Below, in pieces: positions 43,278 through 50,844 of a stretch of DNA of 64,000 nucleotides. The stretch lies in assembly GCA_963830065.1 (NCBI GenBank), contig CAWHLA010000012.1, positions 85,814 to 149,813 of the forward strand, written 5' to 3'. Within the stretch, counting starts at the first letter, position 1; each line of letters starts with the position of its first letter. Under the pieces are notes generated by a model, which saw only the letters and a program-made list of their open reading frames with translations, did not search any database and was not told where the DNA came from. The DNA is from JACCZR01 sp963830065 (GTDB lineage Bacteria; Actinomycetota; Thermoleophilia; Solirubrobacterales; Thermoleophilaceae). A program made the position numbers and the translations under genes.

Positions 43278-44078
43278 TCAGCCGCGCCGCGCGATCAGGC
43301 TCGCGTAGGCGATGTGACCGAAGAACGTGCCTGCGTCGACCCGCCGGCGGGCCTCGGCTTTGAGCGCCTCCGTGGCGCCGGGGCCGAGGCGACCGTCGGC
43401 GGCGAGTATGTCGGCGCCGCGGTCGACCAATGTGAGCATGTAGCCGGGGCTGTCGGTTTCGACGTAGCCGTGGCTGCGCAGCCGGACGACATCCCAACCG
43501 GCGCCGCGCGCCAGCGCCGGCAGCCGGCGCACCAGCAGCGCGTCGTACACCAGCGACGCGACGGCTGAGTCGGCGCACGCCTGGAGCGGGTCGGACTCAT
43601 AGGTGGCGACGGTCGTGGTCACGTAGTCGCCGTCGAACACGGCCAGCCAGCCGTCGGCCGCCGTCACCCGCGCCGCCTCGGCGAGCACGCCCTCGGGACC
43701 GGGGATGTGGCAGAGCGCGGTGTGGAGCACCACGGCGTCGAACGACCCGTCCTCGAACCGAAGGTCGCGGGCGTCGCCGCGTTCGAACGACAACACAGGG
43801 CTCTGCGAAATCGCTCGAGCACGCTCGACGAACACCGGCGAGGGGTCCACGCCCACCACCTCGCGCACGGGCAGCAGCTCCGCGATTGCTCGCGAGACCG
43901 CTCCCGTGCCACAGCCGACCTCCAACACCCGAGCGCCGTCGGGTGGCGAGAGGTCGGCGAGGTAGTTCTCCAACATCGCCCGCTGCTGCGGGTCCGCCGC
44001 CCGCAGCTCGAGCACTTCCGCGAGCTGCTCCTGGACGGCGACGTCTGCCTGTTCGATCGTCGCGTAGACGTCAGGCAT
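43278..44078 (-). CDS. Class I SAM-dependent methyltransferase
   Basis: 266 residues from ATG 44078. Motif I VLEVGCGTGAVSRAIAEL, acidic motif II in VVGVDPSP, RGDARDLRFEDGSFDAVVLHTALCHI (motif IV region) and ARVTAADGWLAVFDGDYV. UbiE/Methyltransf_11-like; substrate unknown. Not coupled to its neighbours. Confidence 0.85.
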   Translation of the reverse strand: MPDVYATIEQADVAVQEQLAEVLELRAADPQQRAMLENYLADLSPPDGARVLEVGCGTGAVSRAIAELLPVREVVGVDPSPVFVERARAISQSPVLSFERGDARDLRFEDGSFDAVVLHTALCHIPGPEGVLAEAARVTAADGWLAVFDGDYVTTTVATYESDPLQACADSAVASLVYDALLVRRLPALARGAGWDVVRLRSHGYVETDSPGYMLTLVDRGADILAADGRLGPGATEALKAEARRRVDAGTFFGHIAYASLIARRG

Positions 44079-44129
44079 GACGCGACTCTGGCACGGCGGT
44101 CCTTGCCGTGCCAGCCCTGCGGTCTGCGG

Positions 44130-44747
44130 CTAGCCGCCGCAGACGGGCCACTGGCCCGCGCCGTTCTGCGCGAGCAGCTGGGCGGCACGCTTGTCCTGCT
44201 CTGCCTCGGGAGCGGCGGCCGGATCGCCGCTGCCGCCGACGGAAGCCCAGGTCTGCTGGTCGAACTGGTACTTGCCGCGGTAGGCGCCGCCACCGCCGAC
44301 GGCGCTCGGGTCACCGCCTGACTCGCAGGCGGCGATCGACTGGAGCTGGGCGTTCGGCGCGCCACCGGAACCGGTAGAGGTGGTGGACCCACCGGCGGGC
44401 TGCTCAGGCGCGGTCATGCGCTTGAGCACGCGAACCGACTTCTTGACGTCGCGAGCGCTGGCGAGACGGACGTCGCCGTCGCGCTCCCGGACGCCGTCGC
44501 GAACCACGTTTCGGCCCGGCTTCTCGCCGTCCTTACGTGCCTTCTTGTGCAGCTTGAGGTAGCGGTCCTGGACCTTCTTGCTTGGCTGGCCGGACGGCGG
44601 CACGAGCTGCTGGTCGACGACCGGCACGAGCGCATCGATGACCGGTCCGTCGCTGGTGTCGTTGTGATCTGAGGCAAGCGCAGCCGTGGCGCCGGAGCCG
44701 GCGCCCAGCGCGCACGCGCACAGAGCAAGGGTTCGTTTGGGGAACAT
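44130..44747 (-). CDS. Resuscitation-promoting-factor-like transglycosylase
   Basis: 205 residues from ATG 44747 with GGAGGT 6 bases upstream. Signal peptide ends ALA. A charged middle region precedes a C-terminal Rpf-type transglycosylase domain (about 135-205): IAACESGGDPSAVGGGGAYRGKYQFDQQTW...AAQLLAQNGAGQWPVCGG, with catalytic Glu in CESGG and the flanking Cys pair. Cleaves peptidoglycan glycan strands in wall remodelling or regrowth. A consensus CRP box lies 162 bases upstream of the start. Confidence 0.88.
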   Translation of the reverse strand: MFPKRTLALCACALGAGSGATAALASDHNDTSDGPVIDALVPVVDQQLVPPSGQPSKKVQDRYLKLHKKARKDGEKPGRNVVRDGVRERDGDVRLASARDVKKSVRVLKRMTAPEQPAGGSTTSTGSGGAPNAQLQSIAACESGGDPSAVGGGGAYRGKYQFDQQTWASVGGSGDPAAAPEAEQDKRAAQLLAQNGAGQWPVCGG

Positions 44748-44908
44748 GGGTTGACCTCCGATGGGGCAGAGGCCGCAAGCGCTGGATCACCGGGGTTCAG
44801 GTGGGCGATTCAATGCCCGGCCGCGCAGCTGGCGCGGGGGCTGACGCAAGGGCCAGATTGCGAACTACTTGACCCACAGTAGCCAGAACGAGGCAATCCC
44901 AAACCATC

Positions 44909-44924
44909 TGTGAGCGAGCTCACA
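44909..44924. promoter_or_regulatory. Consensus CRP/GlxR-type operator
   Basis: TGTGAGCGAGCTCACA fits TGTGA-N6-TCACA exactly and is a perfect dyad apart from the two central bases. It lies in the 195-base gap upstream of the Rpf-like gene. On that strand a TACTGT (44876-44881) about 38 bases downstream could be a -10 element. It is the only strong promoter-region box of this kind I saw here. Confidence 0.65.
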
Positions 44925-44942
44925 GACTTTACGTTTTGCCTG

Positions 44943-46358
44943 CTAAGCGGTGTTTTTTGCCAGTGCGACCAGCAGACGGACGCCGAAGCCCGAGGCGCCC
45001 TTGCCCACGTACTGGCGGCCCAGGCCCCACGCCGTCCCGGCGATGTCGAGATGCACCCAGGGGGTGTCGTCGACGAACTGACGCAGGAACTCCGCGGCGT
45101 AGGAGGACATCGCCTTGCGCTCGGCCGCGGCGTTGGTGAGGTCGGCGTACTGGCCCTTGGTCAGCTCGAATATCTCCGGGTGCAGGGGCAGCCGCCAGCC
45201 CAGCTCGCCGGTCTCCGTCATCGCCGCCTCGACCTGGGCGGACCAGTCATCGTCGTTGGAGAAGACGCCCGCGTAGGTGGACCCCAAGGCGACGATGATT
45301 GCGCCGGTCAGCGTGGCCAGGTCGACGATCCGCTCGGCGCCCTGCTCCACCACGTAGGCGAGGCTGTCGGCCAGGATCAGGCGGCCCTCGGCGTCGGTGT
45401 TGTTGACCTCGATGGTCTTGCCGTTCATCGCGGTGACGATGTCTCCGGGCTTGACCGCGCGGCCGCTCGGCATGTTCTCGGTGGCGGGCACCACGGCGGT
45501 GATGCGAACCGGGAGCCCGAGCTCGGCGATGGCGGCCACCGACTCGAGCACGGCCGCCCCGCCGGACATGTCGAACTTCATCTCGTGCATCTTCCCGGCG
45601 GGCTTGATCGAGATCCCGCCGGTGTCGAAGGTCACGGCCTTGCCCACGAAGCCGAGGTGGGGGCCATCGCCGCCGCCGTCGTAGCGCAGCACGATCAGCC
45701 GCGGCTCGGCGTAGGTGCCCTGCGCCACGCAGGCGAAGGCGCCCATGCCGCGCGCGACGATCGCCTCGCCGTCCAGTAGCTCGACCTCCAGCGACTCGTG
45801 CTCGTCGGCGATCTCCGAGGCGCGCTCGGCGAGGAACAGCGGCGTGGCCACGTTGGAGGGCAGGTTCTGCAGGTCGCGGGCGCGGTTCTGTGCCTCGGCG
45901 GTCACGCGGGCCGTGCCCACCGCGCCCTCGTCGGCGTGGTCGCCGGCGATCTCCAGCGACTGGATCCCGTTGTCCGCGTCGTTGGCCTCGGACTTGAAGC
46001 GGTCGAACTTGTAGAGCGCGAGCAGGGTGCCCTCCACGATCGCTGCGGCGGTGCCCTCGGGCGCGTCCCACGACAACGACGAGGTACCGAGCTCCGTCGC
46101 GCGCGAGGCAACCACGGCGGCGGCGACGCGCGCCTTCTCGGGGTCGAGCTCGTCGCGCTTGCCAAGGCCGGCCACGATCACCCGGCGGCCGTCCTCGTGA
46201 GCCACGGCGACCTTGCGCAGGGCGGGTTTCGCCTCACCGGAATCGACCAGCGACTGGAGCTCGCCGGGGAGCGACTCCTCCTCGAACAGCGCGACGACGC
46301 GAGTGTCGGCCGAGGTTTCCTCCGGAGGCCCGCTACGGGCGGTGACCGCGATAGGCAT
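44943..46358 (-). CDS. pepA: Leucyl aminopeptidase, M17 family
   Basis: 471 residues from ATG 46358. The C-terminal catalytic domain has GKAVTFDTGGISIKP (metal Asp, Lys), MKFDMSGGAAVL, the signature NNTDAEGRLILAD (metal Asp/Glu and catalytic Arg) and DLATLTGA. Two-metal cytosolic exopeptidase. The N-terminal domain is the usual macro-like fold. It ends next to the CRP box and is divergent from the thiolase, 32 bases away. Confidence 0.94.
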   Translation of the reverse strand: MPIAVTARSGPPEETSADTRVVALFEEESLPGELQSLVDSGEAKPALRKVAVAHEDGRRVIVAGLGKRDELDPEKARVAAAVVASRATELGTSSLSWDAPEGTAAAIVEGTLLALYKFDRFKSEANDADNGIQSLEIAGDHADEGAVGTARVTAEAQNRARDLQNLPSNVATPLFLAERASEIADEHESLEVELLDGEAIVARGMGAFACVAQGTYAEPRLIVLRYDGGGDGPHLGFVGKAVTFDTGGISIKPAGKMHEMKFDMSGGAAVLESVAAIAELGLPVRITAVVPATENMPSGRAVKPGDIVTAMNGKTIEVNNTDAEGRLILADSLAYVVEQGAERIVDLATLTGAIIVALGSTYAGVFSNDDDWSAQVEAAMTETGELGWRLPLHPEIFELTKGQYADLTNAAAERKAMSSYAAEFLRQFVDDTPWVHLDIAGTAWGLGRQYVGKGASGFGVRLLVALAKNTA

Positions 46359-46390
46359 AGGGCGCGGCAGTGTATGGGTAGCCTCCAGGC

Positions 46391-47575
46391 ATGCCCAAGA
46401 CCGTCATCCTCGGAACCGCTCGCACCCCCTTTGGAAAGCTCGGCGGAGGCCTTTCTTCGCTCGACGCCACCGACCTCGGAGGGACGGCCATCGAGGCCGC
46501 CCTGGACCGTGCCGAAGTCAAGCCGGACGAGGTACAGCACGTGGTCTTCGGGCAGGTCCTGCAGGCCGGTCAGGGCCAGGTGCCCTCGCGCCAGGCGCAG
46601 ATCAAGGGCGGCATCCCCAAGGAGGTCTCCAGCGAGACCGTCAACAAGGTGTGCGCCTCGGGGATCCGGTCGGCCGGGATGATCGACCAGGCGGTCCGCG
46701 CCGGCGATCTCGAGGTGGGCGTCGCGGGCGGGATGGAGTCCATGTCGCAGGCCCCGTACCTGCTCCCCAAGGCCCGCTTCGGCTTCCGCATGGGCGACGT
46801 CGAGGCGCTCGACTCCATGACCCACGACGGGCTCACCAACCCCTTCACGGACAAGGCGATGGCGGTCGAGGCGACCGAGGTCGGCGACGAGCTCGAGATG
46901 ACGCGTGCGGACCTGGACAAGTTCGCCCTGTCCAGCCACGAGCGGGCGACCGCGGCCACCGACGAGGGACGCTTGGCCGAGGAGATCGTCGCGGTCACGG
47001 TCAAGTCCAAGAAGTCCGAGGACGTGGTCGAGGTCGATGAGGCTCCCCGCCGCGAGGGCTCGATCGAGAGCCTGGCCAAGCTCCCGGGCATCGCCAGCAA
47101 GGAGGGAACCCACACCGCGGGCAACTCGCCGGGCGTCAACGACGGCGCCGGAGCGATCGTGCTGTCCAGCGACGAGTGGGCCAAGGCCAACGACAAAGAG
47201 GTGCTGGCCACCATCGTGGCCCAGGCCGCGGTGGCCGACGACTTCCCGTACCTCGCGCGCACGCCCGGCAACGCGACCAAGCTGGCGCTGGAGAAGGCCG
47301 GCCTGAGCGTGGACGACATCGACCTGTTCGAGATCAACGAGGCCTTCGCCTCGGTCGCGCTGAACTCGATGCGGATGCTCGGCATCGACGAGAGCAAGGT
47401 GAACGTGAACGGCGGAGCGATCGCGCTCGGCCACCCCATCGGCGCCAGCGGCGCCCGCATCCTCGGCGCCCTGACGCACGAGCTGCGTCGCCGCGGCGGC
47501 GGCCTCGGCGTGGCGGCGATCTGCTCCGGCGGCGGCCAGGGCGACGCGGTGATCATCGAAGTGAATGGCGGATAG
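46391..47575 (+). CDS. Acetyl-CoA C-acetyltransferase (thiolase II)
   Basis: 394 residues, typical biosynthetic/degradative thiolase length. Nucleophile Cys in VNKVCASGIRS, His in LGHPIGASGAR, second Cys in AICSGGGQGDA. GMESMSQAPYLL and NEAFASVALNS also fit. Interconverts two acetyl-CoA with acetoacetyl-CoA. Overlaps the HAD phosphatase start by 11 bases. Second thiolase of the window and distinct from the FadA2-like one. Confidence 0.93.
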   Translation: MPKTVILGTARTPFGKLGGGLSSLDATDLGGTAIEAALDRAEVKPDEVQHVVFGQVLQAGQGQVPSRQAQIKGGIPKEVSSETVNKVCASGIRSAGMIDQAVRAGDLEVGVAGGMESMSQAPYLLPKARFGFRMGDVEALDSMTHDGLTNPFTDKAMAVEATEVGDELEMTRADLDKFALSSHERATAATDEGRLAEEIVAVTVKSKKSEDVVEVDEAPRREGSIESLAKLPGIASKEGTHTAGNSPGVNDGAGAIVLSSDEWAKANDKEVLATIVAQAAVADDFPYLARTPGNATKLALEKAGLSVDDIDLFEINEAFASVALNSMRMLGIDESKVNVNGGAIALGHPIGASGARILGALTHELRRRGGGLGVAAICSGGGQGDAVIIEVNGG

Positions 47576-48362
47576 CCCCCCGCGGGCAGCCGCCTTCTTC
47601 GACCTCGACAAGACGCTCATAGAGGGCTCGAGCGCCCTCCACTTCGCCCGTGCGGCGCACCGCAACGGCCTGATCTCGCGTCGTCAGATGGCCCGCGACG
47701 TGTGGGCGAACGTCCAGTTCCGCCTGCAGGGCTCGACCGACGAGAGCACCGACATCCTGCGCGCCCGGATCGCCGAGGCGATCACCGGTCAGCGCCAGGT
47801 CGACCTGATGCGGATGGGCCAGCAGGTGCTGGCCGGGGTCCTCCCGGCGGTCTACCCGCAGGTGCTCCAGGAGGCGCACGACCACCAGGACGCCGGGCGA
47901 CTGGCCTACGTGGTCACCGCCGCCTCGAGCGAGCTGGCCGAGACGCTCGCGCACGTGCTGGTGCTGGACGGCGGGATCGGCAACCGCTCCGAGGTGCGGG
48001 ACGGCGTCTACACCGGCCGGCCCGAAGGCCACTTCACCTACCGCGAGGGAAAGGCGGCCGCGATCAGAGACCTGGCCGAGCAGGAGAACATCGACCTGTC
48101 CGCCTCGTACGCCTACTCGGACTCAGAGTCCGACCTGCCGATGCTCCGCGCCGTCGGCCACCCGGTCGCGGTGAACCCAGACCGCCACCTCGAGCAGGTC
48201 GCGCGCGCGGAGGGCTGGCGCATCATGCGCTTCGACAAGCTGGCCCGCCGGCTGCGGATCGCGGGCGTAGTGGCCGGCGTCGGCCTGCTCGGCGGCGGAG
48301 GCGGCTACCTGGCCGCCCGCCTGCGGCCGCGGCGGCGGTTCGGCCTGCCCACCCGGGGGTAG
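47565..48362 (+). CDS. HAD-IB phosphatase with C-terminal membrane segment
   Basis: 265 residues. Motif I FFDLDKTLIEGSS (DxDxT-like, nucleophile Asp), motif II Thr/Ser in VVTAASSE, motif III Lys in REGKAAAI, motif IV YSDSESDLPML. A Gly-rich C-terminal helix (VVAGVGLLGGGGGYLA) and basic tail suggest membrane attachment. SerB/HAD-IB class; often an acyl- or phospho-lipid phosphatase. ATG 47565 lies within the thiolase end. Confidence 0.87.
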   Translation: MADSPPRAAAFFDLDKTLIEGSSALHFARAAHRNGLISRRQMARDVWANVQFRLQGSTDESTDILRARIAEAITGQRQVDLMRMGQQVLAGVLPAVYPQVLQEAHDHQDAGRLAYVVTAASSELAETLAHVLVLDGGIGNRSEVRDGVYTGRPEGHFTYREGKAAAIRDLAEQENIDLSASYAYSDSESDLPMLRAVGHPVAVNPDRHLEQVARAEGWRIMRFDKLARRLRIAGVVAGVGLLGGGGGYLAARLRPRRRFGLPTRG

Positions 48363-48371
48363 ACGGCAGCC

Positions 48372-48578
48372 ATGGACGAGCAAGAGAAGGACGTCGAGGA
48401 GGCCAAGTCAGAGGGCGCCCAGGCAGACCGGGGCGAGGAGCAGGAGCCCAAGCAGGCTTCCGAGGAGAGCTCCGGGCTGTGGGACAGCAAGGAGCACTCC
48501 GACGCGCCCGGCCCGTTCGGGACCGGAGACCAGCAGACGGTCGAGGAGGCCGCCGGCAGCCCCGATTCCGACGACTGA
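48372..48578 (+). CDS. Small acidic protein (68 aa)
   Basis: ATG 48372 to 48578, 10 bases after the HAD stop. Extremely Glu/Asp/Gln/Ser-rich (MDEQEKDVEEAKSEG...), no hydrophobic segment, likely disordered. Not recognised. Highly acidic composition differs from out-of-frame translations in this GC-rich DNA, which are Arg-rich, and this supports coding. Confidence 0.6.
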   Translation: MDEQEKDVEEAKSEGAQADRGEEQEPKQASEESSGLWDSKEHSDAPGPFGTGDQQTVEEAAGSPDSDD

Positions 48579-48617
48579 CCGCCCCGGCGTCTGAGACGCC
48601 AGCCGCCCTGGAGGGGG

Positions 48618-48656
48618 TTGTCGACTTGACCGGGCTATATCCGGCAAAGTCGACAA
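48618..48656. promoter_or_regulatory. Long inverted repeat upstream of phosphotransferase gene
   Basis: TTGTCGACTT and AAGTCGACAA are perfect 10-base arms 19 bases apart, enclosing CCGG...CCGG around an AT-rich TATAT. It lies 30 bases before the phosphotransferase ATG. The low GC and two-level symmetry suggest an operator or regulatory hairpin; no T-run follows, so a terminator is less likely. Confidence 0.4.
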
Positions 48657-48685
48657 AGGGGGTCGCTGACACGGATGCTGGAGGC

Positions 48686-49561
48686 ATGCTTGATGCCGCC
48701 GCGTGGATCGACGATCGCCTGGCCGAGGCCGGGCTGCCGCGGATCGGCGAGGTCGAGGAACACCGCGTCCGGCCGTGGGCGACGGTGCTGCGAGCCGCCA
48801 CCGACGGCGGCGATGTCTGGCTGAAGGCGCCCGGCGCGGGCACCGCGTTCGAGGTGCCGCTGTACGAGTTGCTCACGGAGGTCGTGCCCGACCGGATCCT
48901 CGTGCCGCTCGGCGTGGACCGCGAGCGCTGCTGGGTGCTGCTGCCCGACGGCGGGCAGCCGCTCGGCGAGCACCTGCGGGTCGACGACCTGGCCGAAGCG
49001 CTTGGCGCCTACGCGCAGCTCCAGCGCGACCTCTCACCGCACGCCGGGCGGATGCTGGAGCTCGGCCTGGCGGACATGCGCCCGCAGGTGATGCCCCAAC
49101 GATTCGAAGAGGCCGTGGAGGCGGTCGGCGGGCACGCCCAGGTGGAGGCCATGCGCGCGACCTACCGCGACTGGTGCGACCGCCTGGCCGCCTCGCAGGT
49201 GCCGGCGTCCATCGACCACAACGACCTCCACCCCTGGAACATCCTCGACGGAGCGCGGTTCTACGACTGGGGCGACGCGGTGGTGGCCCACCCCTTCGCC
49301 AGCATGCTCGGCGGGCTGGGGTTCTCGCCCATCCCGGCGGAAGCGGTGCCCGGCGTGCGCGACGCGTACCTCGAGGGCTTCGCCGAGTACGGCTCCCACG
49401 AGGACCTGGTCGCCGAGCTCGAGCTGGCCTGCCGGGTGGCCAAGGTCGCGCGGGCGCTGACCTGGCACCGGGCGGTGTCGGACGTCGGCGGCGAGCACGC
49501 GAACGCCCCTCGCGAGGCCCTCGGCTCGCTGCTCGATGAGTCTTACCTCGGACGGGTCTGA
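48686..49561 (+). CDS. Aminoglycoside phosphotransferase (APH)-fold protein
   Basis: 291 residues from ATG 48686; GGAGG is only one base away, so an upstream start is possible. APH/choline-kinase fold: WLKAPGAGTAFEVPLYELL (ATP side), catalytic loop SIDHNDLHPWNIL (Brenner-like HxDLHxxN) and metal Asp in FYDWGDAVVAHPF. Many actinobacterial members phosphorylate small metabolites rather than antibiotics; substrate unknown. Confidence 0.82.
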   Translation: MLDAAAWIDDRLAEAGLPRIGEVEEHRVRPWATVLRAATDGGDVWLKAPGAGTAFEVPLYELLTEVVPDRILVPLGVDRERCWVLLPDGGQPLGEHLRVDDLAEALGAYAQLQRDLSPHAGRMLELGLADMRPQVMPQRFEEAVEAVGGHAQVEAMRATYRDWCDRLAASQVPASIDHNDLHPWNILDGARFYDWGDAVVAHPFASMLGGLGFSPIPAEAVPGVRDAYLEGFAEYGSHEDLVAELELACRVAKVARALTWHRAVSDVGGEHANAPREALGSLLDESYLGRV

Positions 49562-49581
49562 GCCGTACCCTTCTGCGGCTC

Positions 49582-50505
49582 ATGGCTGAGAAGAAGCCCA
49601 CCGGTCTGCAGCGGGAGGAGGTCTACCGGGGCGAGGTGGTCGAGGGGCGGCCGCTGCCCGACAGCGGGTTGCGCCGGCTGAGGCAGAGGCTTCGCAACCT
49701 GCTCGTCTCCAGCGGCGAGCGCGCCGAGAACGACCTCGACGAGCGACTGAAGGCGCTGCCGGGGGTCACGCGACCGAACGTGATCGCGGTGATCAGCCCG
49801 AAGGGGGGAGTGGGCAAGACCACCAACACCTTCCTGATCGGGAACATCCTCGCCCAGCACCTGCGGCTGCGCGCGGTGGCGCTGGACGCCAACCCCGACT
49901 TCGGCACGCTCGCCGCGCTCGCCCCCGACGGCCTGCGTTCCGAGCGGACTCTGGCCGACCTGCTGGCCAACTGGGACGACGTCAAGGCGGCGGCCGAGGT
50001 GCGCACCTACGTCTCGCGGCTGCCCACGGGCCTGCACCTGCTGGCCGCGCCGATGGACCCCAAGAAGCTCGCCGAGCTGACGCCCGCCCAGTACGACGCG
50101 ATCGTCACTTACCTGTCCTACTTCTACGAGGCGGTCCTGCTCGACTGCGGCACCGGGGTCGCCGATCCGCTCGCGCAGTTCGCGATCGGCCGGGCCGACC
50201 AGGTGGTGCTCGTGACCACGCCGGAGTGGGTGACCTCGCAGGTGGTGCTCGGAGCCCTGGAGCACCTGTCGCATGAGCGCATCACGGTGGTGGTCAACAA
50301 GGCGGTCGGCTCCCGCGGGGTGGACCTCGGGCAGATCGAGCGCCGCTTCTCCGAGCAGCGGCTGCACCGCTCGCGCACGCTCCCGCTCGACCAGCGCCTG
50401 CAGGTGATGCTCGACTCGGGCACCTACAACCTGGAGGGCCTGAGCCGGCCCACGCGCTCGGCGGTGAAGCTGCTGGGTCTGACGGTGGCGGAGCAGCTGG
50501 CGTGA
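49582..50505 (+). CDS. ParA/MinD-like P-loop ATPase
   Basis: 307 residues. After a basic N-terminal 60 residues, the deviant Walker A motif is SPKGGVGKTTNTF with the signature Lys; Walker A' ALDANPDFGTLA; Walker B VLLDCGTGVADP. No ParB partner or parS-like repeat nearby. A GTGA overlap links it to a short membrane coiled-coil protein, so it may position something at the membrane, as in MinD or ESX-associated ATPases (inference). Confidence 0.87.
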   Translation: MAEKKPTGLQREEVYRGEVVEGRPLPDSGLRRLRQRLRNLLVSSGERAENDLDERLKALPGVTRPNVIAVISPKGGVGKTTNTFLIGNILAQHLRLRAVALDANPDFGTLAALAPDGLRSERTLADLLANWDDVKAAAEVRTYVSRLPTGLHLLAAPMDPKKLAELTPAQYDAIVTYLSYFYEAVLLDCGTGVADPLAQFAIGRADQVVLVTTPEWVTSQVVLGALEHLSHERITVVVNKAVGSRGVDLGQIERRFSEQRLHRSRTLPLDQRLQVMLDSGTYNLEGLSRPTRSAVKLLGLTVAEQLA

Positions 50506-50825
50506 GGACCGTGCGGGAGCGGCCCCGGGTGGTCGTGGCCGCCCTACTGGCCGTGGCCCTGCTCATCGCGATCCCTCTACTGGTGGCGGGCAGGGGATCG
50601 AGCGAGGAGGTCACCAACGCACAGCAGGCCAAGAAGGCGGCGGACAGCCGCGCCAGCCGCGCCGAGGCCCAGCTGGCCACCAGCAAGGCGCGCGTCGAGC
50701 ACCTGAGCGGTGATCTCGAGCGGGCCCAGGCGGCTGCGGCGCGATCCGGTCGGCGGGCGACGGCGGCCACCCGGCGGGCCCGCGAGCTGCGGCGGGCGCT
50801 CACCCGCGAGCGCAGGCGGCGCTGA
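50502..50825 (+). CDS. Small membrane coiled-coil protein
   Basis: 107 residues, GTG 50502 overlapping the ATPase stop (GTGA). One N-terminal membrane helix (VVVAALLAVALLIAIPLLVA) then an Ala/Arg/Glu-rich coiled coil to the basic C-terminus (RRALTRERRRR). Unknown family. Overlap with the ParA-like gene suggests a dedicated membrane partner. Confidence 0.72.
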   Translation: MRTVRERPRVVVAALLAVALLIAIPLLVAGRGSSEEVTNAQQAKKAADSRASRAEAQLATSKARVEHLSGDLERAQAAAARSGRRATAATRRARELRRALTRERRRR

Positions 50826-50844
50826 GCGTAATCTGTAAGCCCGC

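Noticed and set aside
44748..44942. tRNA or riboswitch in the Rpf upstream region
   Set aside because: No cloverleaf or known riboswitch core seen; the CRP box is the only clear element.
48584..48598. Hairpin GGCGTC-TGA-GACGCC after the acidic protein
   Set aside because: Short stem, no T-run; not distinguishable from background.
48686..49561. Antibiotic resistance gene (aminoglycoside phosphotransferase)
   Set aside because: Only the general fold motifs are present, in a housekeeping context; such proteins often act on metabolites.
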